Shown here: positions 8,615 through 17,736 of the stretch, piece by piece
Layout: each line of letters opens with the position of its first letter
Numbering within the stretch: position 1 is the stretch's first letter
DNA from: Echinicola pacifica DSM 19836
GTDB taxonomy: Bacteria > Bacteroidota > Bacteroidia > Cytophagales > Cyclobacteriaceae
Reading direction: 5' to 3'
NCBI RefSeq assembly: GCF_000373245.1
Contig: NZ_KB890750.1
Coordinates: forward strand, 612,693-676,692
DNA: 64,000 nucleotides
Made by a program: the position numbers and the translations under genes
The notes under the pieces: generated by a model
What the model was told of the DNA's origin: nothing
The model's input: the letters and a program-made list of their open reading frames with translations, nothing else
The model's database searches: none

Positions 8615-10000
8615 TTAGAATGCTGCTCCGTGTGTTTTCTTGCCAAACACAGTCAGATAAATGATTTTCATGTCAAGTTTCATCGTCCAGTGCTTCAAGT
8701 ACCACAGATCGTGAGCGATACGTTGCTCCTTCTGCTCGGCAGTCTCAGTAGGACCTCTCCAGCCACTCACCTGAGCCCAACCCGTAACACCTGGCTTCAC
8801 ATAGTGACGAACCATCGCCTTATCTACGCTCTTCTGAAACTCCTCATTCAAGAAGCTTCTGTGAGGACGTGGTCCCACCACACTCATATCACCCATGAAT
8901 ACATTGGCAAACTGAGGTAATTCATCAATACTATATTTACGTAGGAACTTACCTACCTTAGTAATTCTTGGATCATTCGCTTGAGTAGAAGCCTTACCTG
9001 TGGTGTCATTTTCACGCATGGTACGGAACTTAAATACTCTAAATGGCTTACCACCTTTACCGATCCTTACCGGACAGTAAAATGCTGGCCCTGGGCTATC
9101 AATCTTAATAAGCAATACAATCACAAAGAATAATGGTGAAAGCATCAATAATACTAAGCTTGAAAAACACCAGTCAAATACCTCTTTTGCAAATAAGTTG
9201 ATTCTATCATCTAATGGCAACTGACGAACAGCAACCATATCCATATCACCTTGCTTTACAACCTTGCAATTCTCGCCAAGTAGATTCTGATAATCTGGAA
9301 CAAAACGAACCCGAGTACCATAATAGTCTGCTGTGCTAAGGATTTTTTTGATTTCTTCAGGATATTCAAATGGCAAGGCTACAACTACCTCATCCACCTG
9401 ATTCTCTCTTAAGTACTCACCCATATTATCAAGATCACTCACATAAGCACCATCTTGCACGGCCAATTGTGGTTCTAGACTAGTCTGGTATTTTACCATG
9501 CCCTTTACCATATACCCTTTATTTGGATGCTGTTGGAAGTATGAGTTTACTCGTTGAGCGGAATCACCTTGACCAGTTACCAATACATTTTTACCAGTAC
9601 CGCCATGGTTCTTCAATCTATTTATAATACTAAGGATCACAAAATTGGTAACTATACCTACCAATGGGAAACCTATAGAAAATGACAATACTACTTTTCT
9701 GAATGTCGGAGGAAAGGTGAAGACCAAATAGGTCAATCCTAAAATCACCACCAAAATGGCACTGGATTTTAAGTAATTTACTATCCTTCCAGACAGATCC
9801 TCATTCAAATTGAAAAAATAGAGCTTTCTCCATTTCACAATTATGAACCACATAGAAACCAAGCCTAAGAATAAGGCCCAATCTAGGGTTTGAACTCCGT
9901 TTCCTTTAAATAAATACAAGGAAACCAGGAAGGTCAACCCTAACGTTACGGTATCCCATATAAAGAAAAAACCGGCGACAATTTTACTAGAATTATTCAT
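8615..10000 (-). CDS. undecaprenyl-phosphate sugar phosphotransferase (WcaJ-like exopolysaccharide initiating transferase)
   Basis: A 461-residue polyprenyl-phosphate hexose-1-phosphate transferase. The N-terminal 130 residues contain four or five hydrophobic membrane segments; about 135-250 is a Rossmann-like CoA_binding_3 domain (GTGKNVLVTGQGD); then a membrane hairpin near 270-300 leads into the bacterial sugar transferase domain (PF02397) with SPGPAFYCPVRIG, FKFRTM, NVFMGDMSVVGPRP and KPGVTGWAQVSGWRG. The enzyme loads the first sugar phosphate, usually glucose or galactose, onto undecaprenyl phosphate on the cytoplasmic face and so starts repeat-unit synthesis. The polysaccharide genes at 1-6278 are the obvious partners. 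It stands alone with its own terminator. Confidence 0.9.
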   Translation of the reverse strand: MNNSSKIVAGFFFIWDTVTLGLTFLVSLYLFKGNGVQTLDWALFLGLVSMWFIIVKWRKLYFFNLNEDLSGRIVNYLKSSAILVVILGLTYLVFTFPPTFRKVVLSFSIGFPLVGIVTNFVILSIINRLKNHGGTGKNVLVTGQGDSAQRVNSYFQQHPNKGYMVKGMVKYQTSLEPQLAVQDGAYVSDLDNMGEYLRENQVDEVVVALPFEYPEEIKKILSTADYYGTRVRFVPDYQNLLGENCKVVKQGDMDMVAVRQLPLDDRINLFAKEVFDWCFSSLVLLMLSPLFFVIVLLIKIDSPGPAFYCPVRIGKGGKPFRVFKFRTMRENDTTGKASTQANDPRITKVGKFLRKYSIDELPQFANVFMGDMSVVGPRPHRSFLNEEFQKSVDKAMVRHYVKPGVTGWAQVSGWRGPTETAEQKEQRIAHDLWYLKHWTMKLDMKIIYLTVFGKKTHGAAF

Positions 10001-10712
10001 AGTTGATTAAATAAAAATTAATACTTTTCCCTTTAGACAAATCATTGAATGACCATTAAACCTTAATTACAGCTAGACACATTTGGTAATTAACATACTG
10101 ATTAAAACGGTTTTTGAGTCTATCGTAAATGGCTTGTTACTCTATTAGGCTATTCCACTACCTGATCTGAGACTTCCCTATAATTGAACTTCTTGATAGG
10201 CAGCTTCTTTAATCACAACACTAAGGTAGAGTACGGGTGGCATAATTACAAACAAAATACATTAATTTTATTTCAAAAAACATTTTTTGATATTTGAAAT
10301 ACATTAATAACAAACAAATATCTGTACAGGTACTATTACAAAATGTAGATGTACGCACCATTTTCAGGTATTTAATGTATCAAGTCAATTCCTCGACAAA
10401 AAATCAACTGCAAGTTCAAGTCAATGACCTTATCGGGAGAAAAAATATATGTCATCCCATTTTCCTCTCTCAGCCAGAATTATAAAACAGACCGACTAAA
10501 GGTCACACCATGTTCATACTTTCATAATATACCTATGGCTAGGAGAAGCTTTTCATTCCCCAAACTTCCTACAAAGCTAACAATTACAAAAACAGCTTGG
10601 TGGTACTTTATTTTTTTTCTTCAAAAAAATATTGAGCTATTGTGTCAAATTCATTTTTATCGTAAATAGCATCAAGAAATAAAGCTTATTATTCCACACT
10701 AACCAATCTAGT
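10001..10712. other. intergenic stretch between divergent genes, with short direct repeats
   Basis: This 712-nt AT-rich region separates the minus-strand sugar transferase from the plus-strand acidic-protein gene. It contains a 12-bp direct repeat AAATACATTAAT at 10255-10266 and 10297-10308 (42-bp period), each next to an ACAAACAAA block, with a near-palindromic TTTCAAA...TTTGAAA segment between them. Two overlapping open frames at 10294-10485 and 10424-10669 show no domain or protein-like composition and are treated as chance. Confidence 0.6.
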
Positions 10713-10916
10713 ATGGCACGGGCAACACAAGAATTTTATGACGAATTTGACGACTTCCAGGAAGACGACGAATTCACTCCAGATGATTTTGATAATGATT
10801 CATTCGATCTGGATGACGATGATGATGACTCATTAATTGACGATTTTATCGACCTTGAAGAAGATGATTTCGAGGAATTCGATGAATTTGAAGGGGAAGA
10901 ATTAGACGAGTTCTAA
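10713..10916 (+). CDS. extremely acidic small protein of unknown function
   Basis: A 67-residue protein containing 23 Asp and 13 Glu (54% acidic), 11 Phe and a single basic residue (Arg3). It has a six-Asp run near 34-39 and regularly spaced (D/E)F dipeptides, so the Phe residues punctuate an acidic chain. There is no signal peptide or membrane segment. The composition suggests an intrinsically disordered peptide that binds a basic partner (DNA- or RNA-binding protein, or ribosomal surface) or metal ions; no family can be named. It is a clean ATG-to-TAA frame in an otherwise non-coding region and so probably real. About 270 nt separate it from the next small gene. Confidence 0.65.
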   Translation: MARATQEFYDEFDDFQEDDEFTPDDFDNDSFDLDDDDDDSLIDDFIDLEEDDFEEFDEFEGEELDEF

Positions 10917-11186
10917 GGATTCAATTTGACTTGACTAATAGACTGGGTACTGAGATCATTCTCAATACCCTTCTTTGTTTCTACCCCTCTCCTCTTTTAT
11001 CATTCTATTATAATGTAGTATAATCTGAAATCACCTGTCACTTTATTACCCATCCCCCCAATTCCAAGCCATAAGCTGCACTGATTGCTATTCCTCCCCA
11101 TTTTTTTTAGAATTTAGCTTTGAGCAATCACCAACAGATAGTACCTTGCAAGGAGTTTAAGAAGATAATCAAAACATTTACATCAT

Positions 11187-11333
11187 ATGTTACTAGAAAT
11201 ATTCAATTCTCCACTTGGTTCAGGTGCCCAACTGTTTATTTTAATTGTGTGTATTCTAATTGGTTTAGGTGCTGGTATTTCAGCTATCGATGTTAGAAAA
11301 TCACTTTTCAAAGGAAATAAAAAAGATCATTGA
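11187..11333 (+). CDS. 48-residue single-pass membrane peptide
   Basis: A short ATG-to-TGA frame of 48 codons. The peptide has a polar N-terminus (MLLEIFNSPLGSGAQ), one hydrophobic helix with a glycine-rich face (about 16-34, ending IGLGAGISA) and a basic tail (DVRKSLFKGNKKDH), which predicts an inner-membrane segment with the C-terminus in the cytoplasm. An AAGGAG sequence lies about 32 nt upstream, too far to be a normal ribosome site. A strong terminator starts 28 nt after the stop, which supports a transcribed gene. No family is recognised. Confidence 0.55.
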   Translation: MLLEIFNSPLGSGAQLFILIVCILIGLGAGISAIDVRKSLFKGNKKDH

Positions 11334-11806
11334 TCATAATTGATCAATATAAGAAGAAATAAAAAAAGGAGCTGAATGCTCCTTTTTTTGTGCCTCATTA
11401 TCTTTAATCCTTGCCTATAGGGCATTCATATCATAAAGCAAAAGTAGAAGATCTCCATCTATCTTCCTTTACCTAACTTTACTCTATCCTCCTCAAGCTT
11501 CACTAATGCCCTGGTTTCCTATAAAATTTTTGTAACTAAAAAATAAAGCGCTACCTTCTCGCTCCCACTTATCTACAGGGATCTACCTAAATTTAAATAT
11601 GATACTATATATATAGTACCTTAAAATAGGAGTGATTCTTACTGAGCAACAATCCTAAGGGGTTTCCTGAAAACATTCTTGGAACACTATCCTACCCCAT
11701 ACCCTAAAAGACTCATAAATAGCGGAAATGACTTATAATAAGCTTCGTGAAAAAGTAGAATAAGCGGCGAAGGAGGGATCAGGAAAGTGAAACCTCCTTC
11801 CTCCAC
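11334..11806. other. intergenic stretch with terminator and AT palindrome
   Basis: This stretch holds the terminator at 11361-11389, a perfect 16-bp palindrome TACTATATATATAGTA at 11603-11618, and a weak inverted repeat AAGGAGG/CCTCCTT (11770-11776 and 11793-11799) next to the end of the utilisation operon. The last has no U-run on the minus strand, so it is a doubtful terminator. No coding frame was found. Confidence 0.6.
11361..11389 (+). terminator. intrinsic terminator of the small membrane-peptide gene
   Basis: Seven A, then GGAGC (11368-11372), a 5-nt loop, GCTCC (11378-11382) and seven T. With the flanking A/T tracts paired the stem reaches 12 bp. It can act in both directions, but only a plus-strand gene lies close upstream. 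Confidence 0.85.
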
Positions 11807-14737
11807 TTAAAACATCCTTTGGTCCTCCTCGGAGGAAAGTGCTTCAATCTCCTTCTCAAGTGCCGATCTATCTGATAAATCCTCTGGCTCAATTCCCTCC
11901 AAACTGATAGAATCTACTGATTCCCCAAGTTCGCTAAAGATCATTATAGACAGCACTCTTTCGAGTCTATCATCAATTAGTTCGGGATATGGTTTTCCAA
12001 CCCCCAAATTCCGCGGCCATTGCCTAGCCTCCTCCACTTTGTCCTGTGCCTGCTGCAGTTCATTATTCTCTAAAGCCCTAAAAGCCAACATCAACTTGGT
12101 CTGGCGGTAATACACCCGAGCATCTGTGGCCCCTTCAAATGGCAATACAGTCAAGCCTGACAAAACCCTCTCCGCCAATTCATACTGACTGGATCTCATC
12201 AATAGCTTCACCAAATCCAAACCCACCATATAATTAGTGGTATCGGCATTATAGGTCTCCAACAGCACGTCCGCAGCCTTCTTATCCTCTCCACCCTGAG
12301 CTAGTAAGGAAGCGAGAATCCGCTGGTACCTCCACTCAGAAGGCTGCAACGAAATGGCATCCCTTACGGAGTTGATTTTTTCCTCCAAAGGAGCCTCCTC
12401 CTGCACTCGTGCCTTCACTATATAATAAGGTGCATAATCTACCTCATCATTGAGTAGTGTGGCCGCCATAGCTCTATTTCCACGAAAATCATTTATCAAT
12501 GCCAGGAGGTACTTGGCCTTCCAGGAATCCTGCGTGGATCGCACCCAGTGCAACACCTGAGCAGACTCTTCCCTAAATGGAAATACAAATGCTAATGACG
12601 CCTTGTCAGCTTCTTTCAAGTATTGGGTAGCGGCTGGAGTACCTTTATTAAGCCAAGCCAACCAATAAGTCCCCATGATAGTCCTCGGTGCTATGCTCAG
12701 AAGTTGCCTGCTCTCTTCAAGCCTATTCCCATTGGCATACCAGATAGCTAATTCTAGAATGGTCTCTTCGGGTAGCTCATTTCGAATTAAGCTCAAAAAA
12801 GCCTCCTTATTTTCCTCACTTGGATCCTGAAGGTATTTTTCAAATCTCACAAAATGGTCCAATGGATTAGATGCTAAGATAAGATGTGCGGACTGCTTCA
12901 TAAGAGAAGCATTCCCATCTATTCTGGCTAGCAGATATAGTATTCGTAGGGCTTCGATATTGGTAGCATTATCCTTCATGGCCACCTGGGCCTTTTGCAG
13001 CGCCATCGTCCAATCTCCCTCTGACAAATAGAGTTTACTCAACTCAGTATTCGCTGCATTCCTATAGTGTGGCGATAAGCTAGCCACTTCAAACCCATCT
13101 TTTGCATCATAAAATTGTGATAGCTTCTTGGAAGACAAGCCGTAATAATAGTTCGCTTCCGGATCATAGGTATCTATACTCAAAGCCCGCTTGCTAAACC
13201 ATAGTGCTGAATCAAAGTTGAGCTGATGATACTTAATTTTAGCCATTTCTACCAGAGCTGGCAGAAAGGCATCATCGATCGACAGGGAGGCCTTCACCTT
13301 ATCATTCGCTAGGGCATACTGCCTCAGCCTATAATGATCTCTTCCCTGCATATATAGTCCATAGGCGCTGTTCTCCTCATAGTCCTGTAAGCGCTGCAAT
13401 GGTCTCTTGAGACTTTCATCCTTATTCATGGGCATACGATGACCGTCCAATGTCATATAAGACACCGTTTCTCCTTTCGGGATATTCACACTAAAGCGCG
13501 CGGCCTTCAAAGGCTCCGCGCTCATGAAGGTAGAAGCGATCGATTGCCCTTCATTATTATATAACCGGAGCGAATCATTTAAATACTTCACGGGACTTAT
13601 CGCAAACAGCAGCTCATCGTCCCTGAGCTGAATGGAATAGGCTCCTAACAGGTTGGCCTCCGAAAAGCCATTTAAGTCACCAAAAGGAAACCAATATTCT
13701 GTCCATGATTCACTGGAATAAGGCGCAAACCCTATTTGCTTAAAGGGGGTTGAGCTACTGCTAAACACATTCTGGTTAAACAGTCTTCCACTTTGAATCT
13801 CTACATATTGGCCACTGTGATCGGTAAGGAGCTCCTCCCATAATTGCCCCTGAGCGGACTGAGCCCAGAGAAATATTTTCTTACCGAGTTTCGCTTCCCT
13901 ATCGGAATAGTGGATCATACCAAAATCTTCCTTGCTCCATAGCGCCCCAAAGTACTTACTAGAGGCTCCCAAAACGTGGTAGGACTTAGACCCTTCAAAG
14001 TTATTTTCATTATAATAAGACAAGTTTCTACCCTCCTGATCAATGGGCCAGTCATGAGCCTGTCCATCATGGCCTATAAAATGGGTGCCAGGATATAGAA
14101 ATTGCAAATCTTCCCCTGCGGGAATGCCCGCATTCATCCAGGTATAATATGGCTGCTCGATTCCAGTAGCATTGAACCAAAATGATCTCGTGGTAAAATA
14201 GGCTTTGTCTGCTTCCAGCTTAATCTCCAGTACCCAGCGGGTTCGGGTCAGCAGATCCAAAGTGCTAATAAAACAGCTTTGACTTTCGTCCTCGTTTTGC
14301 ACCAGCACATAATCTACGGGGGTAGCACTATTTGGAGTATGCCCAATGGTGCCATAGTTTGCCTCTATCCCTCCACTCACCCAGGGCCCACGCATGGCGA
14401 TATCCCTGAATTTCACTACTTCATTATTGTACAAAAAGTACTTCTTATGAACCTTATCATAGGCTGTCCACACCTTCCCTCCTATTTCCGGCATGATCTG
14501 AACTTTGATAAAATCATTCTCCAAATCAACCACTTTCCACTTTTTCGCTTTCCCTTCGCTGGTAAATCCATCGAATCTAAAATAGGGGTACAGCTTCTCC
14601 TGTGAAGGTATGGGGTTGGGATCCGAAAATGGATAGGTGATATACTCCTTTTCGTACTCCCTAGAAATCACCTTCTCCTGAGCACTGCCATAGGTGAATT
14701 GGAAGAAAAGTATCAAAACTATTCCTATTCTTTTCAT
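11807..14737 (-). CDS. DUF5107 domain protein with tetratricopeptide-like C-terminal half, secreted
   Basis: A 976-residue protein. The start at 14737 is chosen over an upstream in-frame start at 14761 because it gives a signal peptide (MKRIGIVLILFFQFTYGSAQ), a preceding GAGGAG and an ATGA overlap with the upstream stop. Residues about 25-420 match DUF5107, a galactose-mutarotase-like beta-sandwich domain common in Bacteroidota glycan loci: VQIMPEIGGKVWTAYDK, GPWVSGGIEANYG, YYTWMNAGIPAG. The second half (about 450-960) is helical, with repeating A-x2-Y/L-x-L units typical of TPR or Sel1-like solenoids. DUF5107 proteins are thought to bind or process carbohydrates, but activity is unproven. 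It is the last gene of the five-gene operon running from SusC. Confidence 0.75.
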   Translation of the reverse strand: MKRIGIVLILFFQFTYGSAQEKVISREYEKEYITYPFSDPNPIPSQEKLYPYFRFDGFTSEGKAKKWKVVDLENDFIKVQIMPEIGGKVWTAYDKVHKKYFLYNNEVVKFRDIAMRGPWVSGGIEANYGTIGHTPNSATPVDYVLVQNEDESQSCFISTLDLLTRTRWVLEIKLEADKAYFTTRSFWFNATGIEQPYYTWMNAGIPAGEDLQFLYPGTHFIGHDGQAHDWPIDQEGRNLSYYNENNFEGSKSYHVLGASSKYFGALWSKEDFGMIHYSDREAKLGKKIFLWAQSAQGQLWEELLTDHSGQYVEIQSGRLFNQNVFSSSSTPFKQIGFAPYSSESWTEYWFPFGDLNGFSEANLLGAYSIQLRDDELLFAISPVKYLNDSLRLYNNEGQSIASTFMSAEPLKAARFSVNIPKGETVSYMTLDGHRMPMNKDESLKRPLQRLQDYEENSAYGLYMQGRDHYRLRQYALANDKVKASLSIDDAFLPALVEMAKIKYHQLNFDSALWFSKRALSIDTYDPEANYYYGLSSKKLSQFYDAKDGFEVASLSPHYRNAANTELSKLYLSEGDWTMALQKAQVAMKDNATNIEALRILYLLARIDGNASLMKQSAHLILASNPLDHFVRFEKYLQDPSEENKEAFLSLIRNELPEETILELAIWYANGNRLEESRQLLSIAPRTIMGTYWLAWLNKGTPAATQYLKEADKASLAFVFPFREESAQVLHWVRSTQDSWKAKYLLALINDFRGNRAMAATLLNDEVDYAPYYIVKARVQEEAPLEEKINSVRDAISLQPSEWRYQRILASLLAQGGEDKKAADVLLETYNADTTNYMVGLDLVKLLMRSSQYELAERVLSGLTVLPFEGATDARVYYRQTKLMLAFRALENNELQQAQDKVEEARQWPRNLGVGKPYPELIDDRLERVLSIMIFSELGESVDSISLEGIEPEDLSDRSALEKEIEALSSEEDQRMF

Positions 14738-17733
14738 CGCTCCTCTATTATCAACATCCAACCTTCATTTTTCTGTACGCTGATTTTTTCTGCAATGTCA
14801 AAGGTCCTTCCCTCTTGAAATCCCAGAATCTCAGGAGCGGTGATTTTTGCCTTTTTAGGGTCAATACCTAGGCTGTCCCAGTCGATATCCAGCTGGATAT
14901 CCACAGCTGTGTCTGCCCAGGAGGCCAGAGACACGAGTGCTCTCCCATCTTGTTTAAATACGGTGGCCAGTACTTTCTGGTGATCAGTGACTACAGGGCA
15001 GTCTGAGACCCAGTACCCAATCATCTGTGAGCCTTGCATCCCAAAGTCATCCCAGGCTTTCCAGATATGATCAGGCTTTTGCTCCTGATACGGCATTCTA
15101 TTGGTCATGCCATAGAGCATTCCACGCCATGGGTTGCCGCCATCTTGCAGCATTTCGCCCATAAGGCCAAAGGGAATCCCACTCACTTCGGTCATATAAA
15201 AATCAGGGCTCTCTTTTTCGTAATCGAAATATTCCCCAAACCACAATCTATTAATATATGGAAAATGCTCCATATAGAGATGTGCGCTATTATTATAGCC
15301 ATCACGCTCATTATATTGATTAGCGGAATGCAAATCAATTAATCCTGGATGCCCTTGTTTGGTCAATACCCTCTTGATTCTTTTCATGGTAATCCGATCA
15401 AAAGCCACATCATCAAGGTAAATACCATCAATACCGATATTCTGCACCAGCCAGTTCATTCCTTCCACGTAGTAATTATGCCAGCGGTTCATTCCGCTAT
15501 TGATAATCGCGGCATCCTGCAGGTGAGGCACATACCAAGCCGCAATATAATCGCCTTCCAGATGCTCTTCCAGCCAGGAATATCCTCCACCATTCCCTGC
15601 GGAAAAAACCTCATGATTTAAACTCATAAGCGGATATAATTCATAAAGTCGATTGGACACTTCCCTTACTGTATTATAGATTTTGACTTTAAGGTCCTTC
15701 CCATGTGCCTCATCGACATAGGCCTTCATCTCTTTAGTCGCAATAAATGGGTAATTAATATAGGGGTTAATCTCATTGGCATGGTGGATATTAATAATAT
15801 TTGCACCACTTGCTTTTACACTGTCCACTGGTTGGTAGGCATGGAAATAGCGCTCGCTCCATTGAGCGTCGGTCTGTAGGGGGTGAAAAGGCGTGATGAG
15901 CAAGGTGAAATTATAATATAAGGTGTCGCCAGCCTTCATTTTTCTCGCCCCACTATAATTTAGAACTTTCACGGCCTGGTCTTCCTCCTTAATTTGGATC
16001 CCGCCTAGATCACCATTTCCCCAGGAAATAGGAAGTGCCAATGGTTTTTGAAGGTAAAAATTAGTATTCAGAGGTCTTTCATAATGCTGATCCCTTAGAC
16101 TCATTTGCAGTCCTCCATTGACATCGCCTAGCCACCATCCATCTTGATTCTTATGTGTGACATCCCACTTCCACTCGACCTTCTCTGGTCTCTTAGCCCC
16201 CTTCTGGCCTAAGCCCAAAATATATTTGGACGATTCCATAGTCAGGGGCACTTCTAAGGCTATATCATCTAAAGCTATATCTTCCAGTGCAGTGACCTTT
16301 ATTTCATAATTCATAAATCCATCAAACTCCAGCTTTCCATTGACCTCCATCTGCACAGCGGAGGAAAGCCCTTTGGCGGTCCATGTAACTTCTCCAGCTT
16401 CTTTGGTAAGTAGCCTTACCCCACTGAATGATAGAGGTATTTCGGCCCCACCTTCTTTGATGAGTTTCAAATCAAAAGGGGCAGTTAATAGCTCCTTTGG
16501 GGTCTCCGAAATAGAGGTCATTTCCTCGGTGAAAAAACTCTGTACCTGAAAAGGCAATCCACTCTGTGCTAATATCACCTTTCTCCCCAGAAGCGATAGG
16601 GCATTTCCCTCCACCTCAAGGGGAGTGTAGGGAGCTATCACCGTATTTTCCTGTGCCAGCGTGGAGTTTAGCCAGTTCAATCGGGTTTGCTTCCAAGGCT
16701 CCTCTATCCCCCCATTCTGGCTTTTGGTGTCGAGCACCGTCAAGGTGATCGGAACCTCGACTTTCTGTCCATTCTGAGGATTTAAGGTAATCAGCCCTGA
16801 ATAGCTATCGGCTCTTATGTCTGTAGGTATCTTCAAGCCACACCATAGGGCTTGGATTTTCCCCTTTTCTATATTTATAGTTTTTGAAAATTTCTTTCCT
16901 GTATAATCGATTCCTTCCTGATTGAAGCAGGTAAAAAGCTCCCTGGAAAGAACCTCACCATTTGTGGATTTTAAATCCGAAAAAGTAATCTCAATATCAT
17001 TTAATGCTTGATTCTTTGCCCACACCCCGAGCTGAAATGTGAAATTCTCATCCAATTTAACCTCTTCTTTAATAGCAAAAGACAGGTCCTTTGCCATCCA
17101 TCGCTCAGGTAGATTATCAGTCATTTTAATTGGGTAGCTCCTTTTTTCGGGTATTACCAAATAGGATTCTCCCTTATATCTTTGCTCAAAACCCTCCACT
17201 TCTTTTTGGCTGGCGATTCGCTCCATGGGGTCATTGCTATTGAATGCATCCACTGACTCTAGTCTTATTAATCTGGCCGTTTTGGAATCACTAAGCTGAT
17301 ATTCACCTTGGTTTTTGGAGCTATTTTCGTCTTGTTTTTTATAGCTTACATTGGGGTAATTCCTTCGTCCCACCATTTTATAGGGCATATAGTAAATATA
17401 ATATTGCCCCTGTCCACTGGTCGGTTGGAAGGTGATCACGCCCCTTTCGGGCTTCATTTCATGCACCATCACTTCCTGAATGAGCTCCTGGCTGTTGCTA
17501 TCCACCACATAGACCATTTGCTCTTCAGTAATATTCCTATTTCTCCACTCGATCGCCACTGTCACTTGACTTACATTGCGATCAACGCTGATCACCGCCC
17601 GGTGATTTCCTAAGGAATCAGCCTCCCATAATGCCTCTTCAGGAGGATAAATATGCTGCTGAGCCTTTGCTTCTACCGACACCATTGCAGCAATGATGAA
17701 TGCTAGTCGTATAATTAGTTTAAATCTATCCAT
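14734..17733 (-). CDS. large secreted glycoside-hydrolase-like protein (DUF6067/GH123-N type)
   Basis: A 999-residue protein with a signal peptide (about 1-26, ending VEAKAQ). The N-terminal half is beta-rich; the part from about 640 to 900 looks like a TIM barrel, with conserved-looking strand ends: MKAYVDEAHGKDLKVKIYN, the acidic GIDGIYLDDVAFDR (probable active-site strand), LIDLHSANQ, and a run of aromatic residues around YINRLWFGEYFDYE. A short beta domain ends the chain. The pattern fits the DUF6067/GH123-related glycoside hydrolases of Bacteroidota utilisation loci; the exact family and substrate are not certain. The stop overlaps the DUF5107 start by 4 nt and only 3 nt separate it from the upstream sulfotransferase-like gene, so all are co-translated. 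Confidence 0.65.
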   Translation of the reverse strand: MDRFKLIIRLAFIIAAMVSVEAKAQQHIYPPEEALWEADSLGNHRAVISVDRNVSQVTVAIEWRNRNITEEQMVYVVDSNSQELIQEVMVHEMKPERGVITFQPTSGQGQYYIYYMPYKMVGRRNYPNVSYKKQDENSSKNQGEYQLSDSKTARLIRLESVDAFNSNDPMERIASQKEVEGFEQRYKGESYLVIPEKRSYPIKMTDNLPERWMAKDLSFAIKEEVKLDENFTFQLGVWAKNQALNDIEITFSDLKSTNGEVLSRELFTCFNQEGIDYTGKKFSKTINIEKGKIQALWCGLKIPTDIRADSYSGLITLNPQNGQKVEVPITLTVLDTKSQNGGIEEPWKQTRLNWLNSTLAQENTVIAPYTPLEVEGNALSLLGRKVILAQSGLPFQVQSFFTEEMTSISETPKELLTAPFDLKLIKEGGAEIPLSFSGVRLLTKEAGEVTWTAKGLSSAVQMEVNGKLEFDGFMNYEIKVTALEDIALDDIALEVPLTMESSKYILGLGQKGAKRPEKVEWKWDVTHKNQDGWWLGDVNGGLQMSLRDQHYERPLNTNFYLQKPLALPISWGNGDLGGIQIKEEDQAVKVLNYSGARKMKAGDTLYYNFTLLITPFHPLQTDAQWSERYFHAYQPVDSVKASGANIINIHHANEINPYINYPFIATKEMKAYVDEAHGKDLKVKIYNTVREVSNRLYELYPLMSLNHEVFSAGNGGGYSWLEEHLEGDYIAAWYVPHLQDAAIINSGMNRWHNYYVEGMNWLVQNIGIDGIYLDDVAFDRITMKRIKRVLTKQGHPGLIDLHSANQYNERDGYNNSAHLYMEHFPYINRLWFGEYFDYEKESPDFYMTEVSGIPFGLMGEMLQDGGNPWRGMLYGMTNRMPYQEQKPDHIWKAWDDFGMQGSQMIGYWVSDCPVVTDHQKVLATVFKQDGRALVSLASWADTAVDIQLDIDWDSLGIDPKKAKITAPEILGFQEGRTFDIAEKISVQKNEGWMLIIEER

Positions 17734-17736
17734 GAA

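Noticed and set aside
10294-10669. two overlapping plus-strand frames of 63 and 81 codons
   Set aside because: Low-complexity, frames overlap each other, and they include the promoter area of the acidic-protein gene.
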